A stretch of DNA of 64,000 nucleotides from Couchioplanes caeruleus (GCF_023499255.1 NZ_CP092183.1:1557501-1621500); one strand, 5' to 3'. Counted from the first letter of the stretch, positions 29,780-38,339 are shown. A program made the numbers and translations. The notes: generated by a model from the letters alone, not told the origin.

Positions 29780-30952
29780 CTAGCTGCGGCCCGCGCCCCC
29801 GTCCGAGAAGACGAGCCGGATGATCCGGTCGTCGTCGGGACCCGGCTCACCGCCGTCCTCCTGGTTGGAGGTGGCCACCCAGAGCGAACCGTCCGGGGCG
29901 GCGGTCACGGCCCGCAACCGGCCGTACTCGCCGGTCAGGAGTTCGCGGGGCCGCCCGATCAGCGTCCCGTTGCCGGTCACCTCGACGATCCACAAGCGTT
30001 GCCCGCCCGGGCAGGCGGTCGCGATCGTGCGTTCCAGCACCGCCACGCCGGAACAGTTGGACTCCTCGGCGGGCCAGCTCACTAGGGGGTTCGTGAACTT
30101 GGCGTCGGAGCCGGCGCCCTCGACCGCCGGCCAGCCGTAGTTCTTGCCCTTGGCGATCACGTTCAGCTCGCCGGAGGACCGCTGATCGGACTCGCTGGCG
30201 TACAGGCGCTTGCCGGCGTCCCAGGCGAGGCCCTGCACGTTGCGGTGCCCGGAGGACCAGACCGGCGAGTTCTTGACCGGGTTGCCCGGCGCGGGGTTGC
30301 CGGAGGCGGTGATCCGCAGGATCTTGCCCCCGAGGCTCTTGGCGTTCTGCGCCTGGGTGCCGCCGGTCGAGCCGTCGCCGGTGGAGACGTAGAGCTGCCC
30401 GTCCGGCCCGAACTTCAGCTGGCCGCCGTTGTCGTTGCGCGAGCGCGGGATGCCGGTCAGGATCGGCTGCGGCTTGCCCTTGAGCTTCAGCTTCGCGACC
30501 CGGTTGTCCTTGTCCGTCGAGTAGTACACGTAGACGGTCTGGTCGGTCGCGTACTTCGGCGAGACCGCGATGCCGAGCAGGCCGCCGTCGCCGCCCGCGG
30601 AGACCTCGGAGAGCCGCTGCACCTCGGTGACCTTGAGACCGTCCGCGTCCGACTCCGGGCCGACCTTGAGGATGCGAGCCGTGTCGCGCTCGGTGACCAG
30701 CGCGGACCCGTCGGGCAGGAACGCCATCCCCCACGGAACCTCCAGGCCCGAGGCGAGCACGGTGGCGGCCACCTCGCGCTCCCCGCCGCCCTCCGCGCTG
30801 GCCGAGGCCGACGGCGTGGGAAGGTTCGGCGGGGCGCCGGCCACGTCCGGGTCCGGCGGGCCGAAGCTGCACCCGGCCGTCAGGGACAGCACGGCACCGA
30901 GCGTCACCGCACCGGCACGGGTGCTGCGCTTGATCACACGGCCCTTCGTCAC
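29780..30952 (-). CDS. Glucose/sorbosone dehydrogenase-like lipoprotein
   Basis: A 390-residue protein with a lipoprotein signal peptide: basic start, hydrophobic core and lipobox LTAGC with C28 as the lipid-modified residue. After a Pro/Ser linker comes a six-bladed propeller of the soluble PQQ glucose/sorbosone dehydrogenase family (LEVPWGMAFLPDGSALVTER, GDGGLLGIAVSP, NDNGGQLKFGPDGQLYVSTG, SGHRNVQGLAWD). It probably oxidises a sugar or other hydroxylated compound outside the cell. The gene is the likely counterpart of mycobacterial lppZ (Rv3006), which lies in the same neighbourhood. GTG 30952 is chosen; GTG 30955 is equally possible. Confidence 0.9.
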   Translation of the reverse strand: MTKGRVIKRSTRAGAVTLGAVLSLTAGCSFGPPDPDVAGAPPNLPTPSASASAEGGGEREVAATVLASGLEVPWGMAFLPDGSALVTERDTARILKVGPESDADGLKVTEVQRLSEVSAGGDGGLLGIAVSPKYATDQTVYVYYSTDKDNRVAKLKLKGKPQPILTGIPRSRNDNGGQLKFGPDGQLYVSTGDGSTGGTQAQNAKSLGGKILRITASGNPAPGNPVKNSPVWSSGHRNVQGLAWDAGKRLYASESDQRSSGELNVIAKGKNYGWPAVEGAGSDAKFTNPLVSWPAEESNCSGVAVLERTIATACPGGQRLWIVEVTGNGTLIGRPRELLTGEYGRLRAVTAAPDGSLWVATSNQEDGGEPGPDDDRIIRLVFSDGGAGRS

Positions 30953-30989
30953 CACACCAGGGTAGCCGCGCCCGCTCGGCGGCCTTCGG

Positions 30990-30998
30990 TTGTCCACA
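30990..30998 (+). other. DnaA-box-like 9-mer
   Basis: A single perfect TTGTCCACA upstream of the dehydrogenase lipoprotein gene, in the divergent gap before the hydroxyacid dehydrogenase. Confidence 0.35.
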
Positions 30999-31157
30999 GG
31001 ACGGCCGGGGACCGGCCTCGTGCCACGGTCCGGGCCGGGCGCGACCAAGCCCTCGCGGCGAACCAACGGCCCGGTGGACCGGAGTCGGCGGCCCAGCAAA
31101 CCGGCAGGCCGGCGACCGGCGGATCGGCTTCCTGTCGCGGTCGCGGCGGGAGATGGC

Positions 31158-31163
31158 TAGGTT
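31158..31163 (+). promoter_or_regulatory. -10 element of a leaderless promoter
   Basis: TAGGTT is followed by six bases and the GTG at 31170 of the hydroxyacid dehydrogenase gene; there is no Shine-Dalgarno sequence between. Confidence 0.5.
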
Positions 31164-31169
31164 GGGCGG

Positions 31170-32096
31170 GTGTTGGTCTGGATCGCCCATGAAGCGGGCC
31201 GTACGTTGCTCGGCGAGATGCCGGCCGGTGTCGAGGTCGAAGTCTGCGAGGACGCGGCGAGCTGGCCGTCCGACCCGGCGAAGGTCGACTTCTGGGTGCC
31301 GCCGTTCCTCGCGACCGCACGCGCCGCCGAGCACGTGTCGCACTTCACCGGCGTACGGGTGGTGCAGCTGCTCTCGGCGGGCGCGGACGCCTGGGTGGGT
31401 GTGGTGCCGCCGGGCGTTCAGCTGTGCGACGCGCGAGGTGTGCACGACAAGCCCGTGGCTGAGTGGGTGCTCGGCGCGGCGATCGGCGCGCTGCGGCAGT
31501 TCCCGGCATTCGTACGCGCCCAGCAGCGCGAGGACTGGGCGCTCAAGGAGTACACGCCGACCCAGGAGCTCACCGGCAAACGGGTGCTGATCGTGGGCGC
31601 CGGCTCGATCGGCCGGGCCATCGAGGAGCACATGGCGCCCTTCGGGGTCACGGTCACCCGGGTGGCTCGTACGGCCCGGCCCGAGCAGGACGTGCACGGG
31701 GTCGACGCCCTGCCGGAGTTGCTGCCGCACGCCGAGGTGGTCGTGCTCGTCGTACCCCTGACCGACCAGACCCGCGGCATGGTCGACGCCGCCTTCCTCG
31801 CCGCGATGCCGGACGGCGCGCTGCTGGTCAACGCCGCCCGGGGGCCCGTGGTCGACACCGATGCCCTGGTCGCGGCGCTGACACCCGGCCGCATCTCGGC
31901 CGCGCTCGACGTCACCGAGCCGGAACCGCTGCCGCCCGGGCACCCGCTCTGGCACCTGCCCAACGTGTTCCTCACCCCGCACAGCGCCGGGTCGGTGGTG
32001 GGGCTGCTGCCGCGGGCGTACGGCCTGGCCGGCGATCAGGTGCGACGGTTCGCCGCCGGCGAGCCACTGATCAACCAGGTGTCCGACGGCTATTGA
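31170..32096 (+). CDS. D-isomer-specific 2-hydroxyacid dehydrogenase
   Basis: A 308-residue NAD(P)-dependent dehydrogenase. The Rossmann motif is VGAGSIGRAIEEHM (about 138-151); the catalytic Arg is in NAARGPVVDTDALV, the Glu in DVTEPEPLPPGHPLW and the His in LTPHSAGS. It reduces 2-oxoacids or oxidises D-2-hydroxyacids in the cytoplasm; glyoxylate/hydroxypyruvate reductase-like enzymes look alike, so the substrate is open. It is transcribed from a leaderless-type promoter and ends 6 bp from the convergent PH-like gene. Confidence 0.9.
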   Translation: MLVWIAHEAGRTLLGEMPAGVEVEVCEDAASWPSDPAKVDFWVPPFLATARAAEHVSHFTGVRVVQLLSAGADAWVGVVPPGVQLCDARGVHDKPVAEWVLGAAIGALRQFPAFVRAQQREDWALKEYTPTQELTGKRVLIVGAGSIGRAIEEHMAPFGVTVTRVARTARPEQDVHGVDALPELLPHAEVVVLVVPLTDQTRGMVDAAFLAAMPDGALLVNAARGPVVDTDALVAALTPGRISAALDVTEPEPLPPGHPLWHLPNVFLTPHSAGSVVGLLPRAYGLAGDQVRRFAAGEPLINQVSDGY

Positions 32097-32102
32097 GTGT
32101 GG

Positions 32103-32570
32103 CTACCCGGCATCGTCCTGCTCATTGACCGTCCGGCCGGTCGCGGCGGCGTCATCCGGTTCATTGACCGTCCGGCCGGTCGCAGCGGCGTCCTCGGGCT
32201 CGTTGACCGTCTGGCCGCCCGCGGCCAGGACCACCGGCAGGTTGCCCGTCGTCACGCCGGTCAGCCGCAGCGCACGGCCGTCGTTGAGCAGCGCCGAGAT
32301 CCGGTTGCGAGGGTCCGGCGCGAGCTCGATGATCCGGGACCACGGCACGAAGGTCGATCCGGCGAGCGCGCGGACCCGCAGCCCGTCCGGATGCACGTCG
32401 GTGCCGGCCCGCCACGCCCAGACCAGGACCGCGAGCGGGATCAGCAGCACGGGTGCCAGCTGCCAGCGCGCGCCCGCGAAGGGCACGGTGCCCACGAACG
32501 CGGTCAAGGCGGCGACGACGAGGGCGCCGGACTTGCGGACGCGCAGGACGGGTCGGCTCACGAGCGTCAT
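32103..32570 (-). CDS. PH-domain-like membrane protein (CFP-6-like)
   Basis: A 155-residue protein with two hydrophobic helices (about 16-50) followed by a bacterial PH-like domain (TDVHPDGLRVRALAGSTFVP, WSRIIELAPDPRNRI, ALRLTGV). The order helices then PH domain and the position near ilvB suggest the counterpart of M. tuberculosis Rv3004 (CFP-6); that link is from memory. The C-terminal 40 residues consist of an acidic 13-residue repeat (TVNEPDDAAATGR type, about three copies) from a 39-bp in-frame DNA repeat. The tail has no known role. Confidence 0.75.
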   Translation of the reverse strand: MTLVSRPVLRVRKSGALVVAALTAFVGTVPFAGARWQLAPVLLIPLAVLVWAWRAGTDVHPDGLRVRALAGSTFVPWSRIIELAPDPRNRISALLNDGRALRLTGVTTGNLPVVLAAGGQTVNEPEDAAATGRTVNEPDDAAATGRTVNEQDDAG

Positions 32571-32626
32571 CCTTCCACCCGTACGGCGGGCGGTTTTTGT
32601 CGGACCCGGCGCGAATACTGCTCCCC

Positions 32627-33709
32627 ATGACACACATGCTCGCCATCGGCACCCAGAAAGGCCTGTTCCTGGCTACCAGTGACGACCGGCGGAGCTGGCG
32701 AGTCAGCTCCGCGCACTTCCCCGGCCACGCGATCTACGCCGTCGCGTTCGACACCCGCGGGCCGGTCCCGCGCGTGCTCGCCGGGGTCGACAGTTCCCAC
32801 TTCGGGCCCAGTGTGCTCATCAGCGACGACCTCGGCGAGAGCTGGCAGGAGCCGGAGGCCGCGCCGCTCGCCTTCCCCGCCGGCACGGACGCCGCGGTCG
32901 AGCGGGTGTGGCAGATCGCGCCAGCCGGCCCGCTCGAGCCCGGCGTCGTGTATGCGGGCACCCAGCCGTCCGCCCTGTGGCGCTCGAGCGACGGCGGCCG
33001 GACGTACGAGTTGATCCGTGCCCTGTGGGACCACCCGCACCGGCCCGAGTGGGGCGCCGGCTACGGCGGCCAGGCGATCCACACGATCCTGCCGCACCCG
33101 GCCGATCCGGACCGGATCCTCGTGGCCATGTCGGCGGGCGGCGTCTACCGCACGGCCGACGGCGGCGAGACCTGGTCCGCCGCCAACCGGGGCATCAAGG
33201 CGTATTTCCTGCCCGACCCGTGGCCGGAGTTCGGTCAGTGCGTGCACAAGGTCGCGCGCGACGCCGCTGATCCCGACCGCTACTACGCGCAGAACCACCA
33301 CGGGGTCTACCGCTCCACGGACGGCGGTGACTCGTGGGAGTCGATCGCCGCCGGCCTGCCGTCCGATTTCGGCTTCCCGATGGCCGCGCATCCGTCGCGC
33401 GGCGGCACGATCTGGAATTTCCCGCTGGTCAGCGACGGCGAACGGCAGCCGGTCGGCCTGGAGTGCCGGGTGTTCCGTTCGGACGACGGCGGCGACACCT
33501 GGCAGCCGCAGCACAAGGGTCTGCCGGACGGTCCGTATTACCCCGTCGTGCTGCGCGACGCGCTGTGCACCGACGGCGCCGCGCCCGCCGGGGTCTACGT
33601 CGGCACGCGCGCCGGAGAGGTGTTCGCGAGCGCCGACGAGGGCGAGACGTGGTCCATGGTGGCCGCTCACCTGCCCGACGTGCTCTGCGTCCGAGCGGCC
33701 GGCGTCTGA
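32627..33709 (+). CDS. BNR/Asp-box propeller protein (sialidase-like fold)
   Basis: A 360-residue soluble propeller protein started at ATG 32627. Five Asp-box motifs are visible: SSDGGRTY, TADGGETW, STDGGDSW, SDDGGDTW and SADEGETW, spaced as in sialidase-like and photosystem assembly propellers. It has no signal peptide and lacks the Arg triad of true sialidases as far as I can see, so a scaffolding or binding role is possible. Its stop overlaps the start of the ThiS/MoaD-like gene by one base (TGATG), a tightly coupled pair that recurs in many bacteria. Confidence 0.85.
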   Translation: MTHMLAIGTQKGLFLATSDDRRSWRVSSAHFPGHAIYAVAFDTRGPVPRVLAGVDSSHFGPSVLISDDLGESWQEPEAAPLAFPAGTDAAVERVWQIAPAGPLEPGVVYAGTQPSALWRSSDGGRTYELIRALWDHPHRPEWGAGYGGQAIHTILPHPADPDRILVAMSAGGVYRTADGGETWSAANRGIKAYFLPDPWPEFGQCVHKVARDAADPDRYYAQNHHGVYRSTDGGDSWESIAAGLPSDFGFPMAAHPSRGGTIWNFPLVSDGERQPVGLECRVFRSDDGGDTWQPQHKGLPDGPYYPVVLRDALCTDGAAPAGVYVGTRAGEVFASADEGETWSMVAAHLPDVLCVRAAGV

Positions 33710-33984
33710 TGCCCAGCGTGCTGATTCCCGGGGTGCTCCGCGCGGAGTCCGGCGGGGCCTCCCGCCTGGAGGTGTCCGCGGACGGCTCGCTGCGGGCCGT
33801 GCTGGACGAGATGGGGGAGCGCTGGCCCCGGCTGGAACGGCGGATCCGCGACGAGAGCGGCGCCCTGCGGCGCTACGTCAACGTCTACGTGGACGGTGAG
33901 GACTGCCGGCGTTCCGGAGGGCTGGACGCGCCGGTCCCCTCGGCTGCGGAGATCCACGTCCTCCCTTCGGTGGCGGGAGGATGA
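33709..33984 (+). CDS. Ubiquitin-like MoaD/ThiS family protein
   Basis: A 91-residue protein with a beta-grasp pattern ending in a C-terminal Gly-Gly (SVAGG), the feature through which MoaD/ThiS proteins are adenylated and thiocarboxylated or conjugated. The central segment RRYVNVYVDGEDCRR matches the family. It overlaps the BNR propeller gene by one base and is surely co-translated. No E1-like enzyme, MoaE or ThiG is nearby. A sulfur-carrier or protein-modifier role linked to the propeller is inference. Confidence 0.85.
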   Translation: MPSVLIPGVLRAESGGASRLEVSADGSLRAVLDEMGERWPRLERRIRDESGALRRYVNVYVDGEDCRRSGGLDAPVPSAAEIHVLPSVAGG

Positions 33985-34051
33985 CGATGCGGTGGCAGAG
34001 GATGACGAGGTGGTGGCAGAGGATGACGAGCGGGTCGTCCATAGCCGACTT

Positions 34052-34065
34052 TCCGCACGTGCGGA
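34052..34065. promoter_or_regulatory. Perfect 14-bp palindrome upstream of a c-di-GMP gene
   Basis: TCCGCACGTGCGGA is a perfect palindrome 49 bp before the GTG of the GGDEF-EAL gene; a second short inverted repeat, CTGTCC-GGG-GGACAG, lies at 34087-34101. Both could be binding sites for dimeric regulators. Confidence 0.4.
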
Positions 34066-34113
34066 GGATGACGGCCCACACGTAACCTGTCCGGGGGACA
34101 GTCGTTACCCGAT

Positions 34114-36819
34114 GTGGGAGCAGCGTCCCCTGCGCCGCTTCCGGTTTTCGCCGAGCACCAGACAACCCCGACAACGTCCGTAGAGGATCCCGCCGACGTG
34201 GCAGTGCCGCCCCCCGCACGCCTCGCCACCCGGGTCAGCGCCCGGGTGGTGTTCCTTGCCGTCCCCGTGATCGGGGCGCTCGCCCTCCTCGCCGGGGTGG
34301 CCGGCCTGATGCCGCCGATGGTGTCGCTCGCGGCCGGTGTCGGCGTGACGGCGATCTTCGCCACCGCCGTGCTGTGGCGCACGGCGCTGGCCATCCACCA
34401 CGCCGAGGCCGCCTTCGCCGCCTGCCGGGGCGCCGGCCTGATCGGCATGGCCTCCCTTTTCGCCGCCGTGACCTGCGGCGTTCTGCTGCTCGGGCCGCCG
34501 GCCGTCGGGGTGTGGGCCGCGCTGGGTGTGGCCGCCACCGCCACGTTCTTCGTGTTCGGGACGATGCTGCTGCCGGGCGCGGCCACCTCGGTCGCGGTGC
34601 GCTTGCGGCGGGCGTTCGACGGGCTGGGGCTGGGCGTCAGCCTGGGCTTCGCGGCGTACCTGGTGACGCCGATGCACCGGGCCCCGTATTCGGCGCTGGC
34701 CGGCACGCTGCTGGCCGCCGCGGGCGTCTCGATCGTCACCGTCATCGTGCTGCGGGCGCGGCTGCACCGGCCGGCGGCCCTGCGGTGCGGGTTCGGCGCT
34801 ATCACCGTCCTGCTGGCCCTCTCCGCCGTCGTCACCGTCGTGCTGTCCGGGGTGACCGGCCGGCTCGTACCGGCCCTCGGCCTGCTCGTCGTGGCCGGGC
34901 TGACGCTGGCCGCGGAGGGCGGGTCGCGGCGCAACCTGCCGGCGGACCTGAAGCCGAAGGAACCCGACCACTACCTGTCCAGCTATCCGCTGCTCGCCGT
35001 ACCGGCGGGGGTGGGTGTCGTGGCGGCGCTGGTCCACCTGATCGCGGTGGGCGGGTTCGACAACACCGCCATCGCGCTCGGCATCTCCATGGTCGCCGTG
35101 CTGACCATGCGGGAGCTGCTCGTCGTCAGCGACATCCGGCGCTACACCGCGCAGCTGCGGACCAAGGAGGCGCATTTCCGGTCGCTCGTCGCCGGTGCCA
35201 CCGATCTCACGCTGGTGCTCGACGAGCGGCTGACGATCCGGTGGCAGTCGCCGGCGGCCGCGCGGCTGTTCGGGCTGGCCGAGGCCGAGGTCGTGGGCCG
35301 CACGTTCCTGGAGCTGATCCACCCCGACGACGCTCCCGGCGCTCGGGCCGGGCTCGAGGCGCTGATCGCCGGTGAGCACGCCGACGGGCCTCCCGCCCTG
35401 CTCACCGCGCGGCTGCGGGACGGGCACGGCATCTGGCGCGACACCGAGTCCACGGTGGCCGACCAGCGCGCGGTGCCCGAGGTGGCCGCGCTGGTGGTGC
35501 ACGTGCGTGACGTCGGCGAGCGCCGCCACCTCGAACGAGCCCTGCACCGCCTGTCCTACACCGACCAGCTGACCGGCCTGGCCAACCGCCGCGCGCTGAT
35601 GCGCGACCTTCTCGAGTTCCGTCGCCGCCCCGGCCAGCAGGGCACGCTGCTCGTCATCGACCTGCACGGGCTGGCCGAGATCAACGACAGCCGCGGCCGG
35701 GAGACCGGCGACGCCGTGCTCATCGAGGTCGGCCGGCGCATCCGCAGCCTGCTCGCCGACGAGGACGTACCGGCCCGGCTGGGCGGTGACGAGTTCGCGG
35801 TGCTCACGCCGGACGGGGCGGTGCTCGCGTACGCGCTGGCCACCCGGATCGTGACCGCGCTGATGGAGCCGTACGAGCTGCCCGGCATGATCGTCGAGCT
35901 GCACACCAGCGTGGGCCTCGCCGAGCTCACCGGCGGCAAGGACTCCGAGGAGGTGCTGCGCCACGCCGATCTGGCCCGCAGCCGCGCCCGCCAGCTCGGC
36001 AAGGACCGCGTCGAGTGGTACGACACGGACGTCGAGATCCAGCTGCACCGCCGCATGGACCTGGAACGCGAGCTGCTGGGCGCCGCCGACCGCGGCGAAC
36101 TCGATCTGGTCTTCCAGCCGGTCGTCTCCCTGCGCGACGCCCAGCCGGTCGGCGTCGAGGCGCTGCTGCGCTGGCGGCACCCCAAGCTCGGCACGATCCT
36201 GCCCGCCGAGCTGTTGCCCATCGCCCGCGCGGTCGGCTGCGCCGCTGAGCTGGACGAATGGGTGCTCGACGCGGCCTGCCGCCGGCTGGCGAGCTGGACC
36301 TCGGGCGGCAGCGACTTCTGGCTCTCCGTCAACGTCGCCCCCCGCGAGCTGCTCACGGCCCGCTTCCCGGAACGCGTCGCGGAGCTGCTCGACCGCCACG
36401 ACATCGCTCCGGAACGCCTCGTCGTCGAGGTGCAGGAGACGTGGATCGCCGAGGACCTGCCGGCGATCGTCGCGTCGCTCACCGGCCTGCGCAAGCTCGG
36501 CGTCCGCGCCGCCCTCGACGACTTCGGCGCCGGCCACGCGTCCCTCGCCCACCTGCGCCGCCTCCCCGTCGACATGCTCAAGCTCGACCAGGCCCTGATC
36601 AACCAGCCGGCCGAGACCGGCACCACCCCCGCGGTGATCGACGTCGTGGTCAGCCTCGGCCGCCGGCTCGGCCTGGAGATCGTCGCCAAGGGCCTCGAAT
36701 CGCAGGACCAGGTCGACCGCGCGCGGCAGGCGGGCTGCCACTACGGCCAGGGCTTCGTAGTCGCCCGGCCCGCTCCCGCGGAGCGCATGGAGGCCTACCT
36801 CGAAAGCCACCGGTCGTAG
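34114..36819 (+). CDS. Membrane PAS-GGDEF-EAL protein, EAL loop altered
   Basis: A 901-residue protein. About eight hydrophobic helices span residues 40-345, followed by a PAS domain (about 350-470; FRSLVAGATDLTLVLDERLT), a GGDEF domain (about 480-650, LGGDEF near 556) and an EAL domain (about 655-895, EALLRW near 681). GGDEF metal and substrate residues are kept. In the EAL domain the first Glu of the conserved EGVE loop is a lysine (K859 in IVAKGLES) and LEITE reads VEVQE, so hydrolysis is probably lost and the protein may act as a cyclase or a c-di-GMP sensor. GTG 34114 is used; GTG 34198 is an alternative start. Confidence 0.92.
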   Translation: MGAASPAPLPVFAEHQTTPTTSVEDPADVAVPPPARLATRVSARVVFLAVPVIGALALLAGVAGLMPPMVSLAAGVGVTAIFATAVLWRTALAIHHAEAAFAACRGAGLIGMASLFAAVTCGVLLLGPPAVGVWAALGVAATATFFVFGTMLLPGAATSVAVRLRRAFDGLGLGVSLGFAAYLVTPMHRAPYSALAGTLLAAAGVSIVTVIVLRARLHRPAALRCGFGAITVLLALSAVVTVVLSGVTGRLVPALGLLVVAGLTLAAEGGSRRNLPADLKPKEPDHYLSSYPLLAVPAGVGVVAALVHLIAVGGFDNTAIALGISMVAVLTMRELLVVSDIRRYTAQLRTKEAHFRSLVAGATDLTLVLDERLTIRWQSPAAARLFGLAEAEVVGRTFLELIHPDDAPGARAGLEALIAGEHADGPPALLTARLRDGHGIWRDTESTVADQRAVPEVAALVVHVRDVGERRHLERALHRLSYTDQLTGLANRRALMRDLLEFRRRPGQQGTLLVIDLHGLAEINDSRGRETGDAVLIEVGRRIRSLLADEDVPARLGGDEFAVLTPDGAVLAYALATRIVTALMEPYELPGMIVELHTSVGLAELTGGKDSEEVLRHADLARSRARQLGKDRVEWYDTDVEIQLHRRMDLERELLGAADRGELDLVFQPVVSLRDAQPVGVEALLRWRHPKLGTILPAELLPIARAVGCAAELDEWVLDAACRRLASWTSGGSDFWLSVNVAPRELLTARFPERVAELLDRHDIAPERLVVEVQETWIAEDLPAIVASLTGLRKLGVRAALDDFGAGHASLAHLRRLPVDMLKLDQALINQPAETGTTPAVIDVVVSLGRRLGLEIVAKGLESQDQVDRARQAGCHYGQGFVVARPAPAERMEAYLESHRS

Positions 36820-36942
36820 GTTCTCGACGGTACGGCCACAGCCACCGGCCGCCCCCACGGACGAAGGCCCGCGCGGTGCCAGGTGGTCGAGCGGCCGCCG
36901 GGCTGACCTGCCCGGTCCGGCTCTCGTGCTGGTTGCGGTGGG

Positions 36943-37013
36943 GGCTTCGGAGGAGGAGATGACCCACTCCGGGCGGTCGGGCTTGATCCCTGCGTGGTCA
37001 TCTCCCCGAAGCC
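36943..37013. terminator. Long inverted repeat between convergent genes
   Basis: GGCTTCGG-GGAGATGACC (36943-36964, with a short insertion) pairs with GGTCATCTCC-CC-GAAGCC (36996-37013) across a 31-base loop. It sits between the 3' ends of the c-di-GMP gene and the LacI gene and could terminate both. Confidence 0.55.
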
Positions 37014-37062
37014 TGTTGCGGTCCCGCAGCGCCCGCAGTACTGACAGCGGCCGGGGTCTGCG

Positions 37063-38082
37063 TCAGGTGTCGCGGGGCGGGGCGGTGCTGCCCCGGGGCG
37101 TCAGGTGGGCGGTGCCCTCCTCCTCGTCCTTGACCGGCTCGCCCGCGATGGCCGCGAGCAGCTGGCGGGCGGCGTGCGCGCCGTACGCCGCGATGTCCCG
37201 GCTCAGCGCGGTCAGCGGCGGGTGGACGAGCGAGCAGAGCGGGGAGTCGTCCCAGGCGACGATGGAGAGGTCGCCGGGCACCGACAGGCCCATCTCCTGT
37301 GCCACCGACAGGCCGGCCACCGCCATCACGTCGTTGTCGTAGATGATCGCGGTGGGGCGTTCCGCCTCGATGAGCAGCCGGCGGGTGGCGCGGCCGCCCT
37401 CCTCGCCGGTGTAGTCGGACGGAACGGTCACCGCCTCGTTGAGCCCGAGGGACGCGCAGACCTCGGTGAACGCCTTGGTCCGTACGCGGGTGTGCAGCAG
37501 GTCCGGCAGGCCGCCGACGCGGGCGATCCGGCGGTGGCCGAGGGCCATCAGGTAGCGGACCGCCTCGGTGATCGCGCCGGCGTCGTCGGACCAGAGCTGG
37601 GTCAGGTTGCCGGTGTCGCCGGGTCCGCCGATCACCACCGCGGGCAGCTGCAGCTCGTTGAGGACCGGGATGCGGATGTCGTGCTCGCGCAGGTCGGTGA
37701 CGAAGACGCCGTCGACGCGGCGTTCACCCCACCAGCGGCGGTAGACCTCGGTCTCGTTCTGCGGGGTGGCCACGACCTGCAGGGTGAGCGCGTACGACCG
37801 GGCCGCCAGCTCCTGCTCGAAGCCGCTGATCAGGCCCATGAAGAACGGCTCGATGCTGAGGATGCGGGCGGGCCGGCACAGGGTGAGTCCGACCGCCCGG
37901 GCGCGCGCGCCGGACAGGGCACGGGCGGCGCTGTTGGGGTTGAAGCCGATCTCCTGTGCGATGGCGACGATCCGTTGCCGGGTCGCCTCGGAGACGCCGG
38001 GTTGCCCGTTCAGCGCGTAGGACACCGCCCCTTTGGACACGCCCGCGCGCCGCGCGATGTCGGCGATCGTCGGCCGCTTCAC
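37063..38082 (-). CDS. LacI-family transcriptional regulator
   Basis: A 339-residue LacI/GalR regulator started at GTG 38082, which follows GGGAGAGGGCAGGCGA. The N-terminal HTH reads PTIADIARRAGVSKGAVSYA, with hinge residues SAARALSGARARAVGL, then a periplasmic-binding-protein-like sensor domain (about 65-330) with IYDNDVMAVAGL and VAWDDSPL. It should bind a sugar, probably a mannoside, and repress the divergent ABC importer and beta-mannosidase genes. Candidate operators lie in the shared 316-bp intergenic region. Confidence 0.93.
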   Translation of the reverse strand: MKRPTIADIARRAGVSKGAVSYALNGQPGVSEATRQRIVAIAQEIGFNPNSAARALSGARARAVGLTLCRPARILSIEPFFMGLISGFEQELAARSYALTLQVVATPQNETEVYRRWWGERRVDGVFVTDLREHDIRIPVLNELQLPAVVIGGPGDTGNLTQLWSDDAGAITEAVRYLMALGHRRIARVGGLPDLLHTRVRTKAFTEVCASLGLNEAVTVPSDYTGEEGGRATRRLLIEAERPTAIIYDNDVMAVAGLSVAQEMGLSVPGDLSIVAWDDSPLCSLVHPPLTALSRDIAAYGAHAARQLLAAIAGEPVKDEEEGTAHLTPRGSTAPPRDT

Positions 38083-38190
38083 TCGCCTGCCCTCTCCCTG
38101 CCCGAACCGGACCTGCACTGCTCACAGCAAACCGTGGTGGAGCGCTCTCACGCTACCTGGCCCCGGGATGACCGCAGCGACCGCTGACCG

Positions 38191-38204
38191 CTTGATCGGT
38201 TAAG
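38191..38204. promoter_or_regulatory. Candidate LacI-type operator
   Basis: CTTGATCGGTTAAG is an imperfect 14-bp palindrome with a central CG, as LacI-family operators have. It lies in the divergent region 109 bp from the regulator start. GAGCGCTC at 38140-38147 is another possible half of a regulatory pair. Confidence 0.35.
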
Positions 38205-38310
38205 TGTTACAGGCCACAAGCAAGGAGCAACAGCCCCTGCCGGTTTTATGGGCTTTAGTCCAGCTCGTAGGGGTTGGGGAGGCCGATGGACACGGACACG
38301 TAACACAGTA

Positions 38311-38339
38311 TTGACAGTCGATGTGACGCGTCATACGGT
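38311..38339 (+). promoter_or_regulatory. Promoter of the mannoside operon with an embedded palindrome
   Basis: TTGACA (38311-38316) and TACGGT (38334-38339) are separated by 17 bp and form the best promoter in this window. The last ten bases of the spacer are the perfect palindrome TGACGCGTCA (38324-38333), ideally placed for a repressor to block RNA polymerase. The start codon of the binding-protein gene is 60 bp downstream. Confidence 0.65.
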
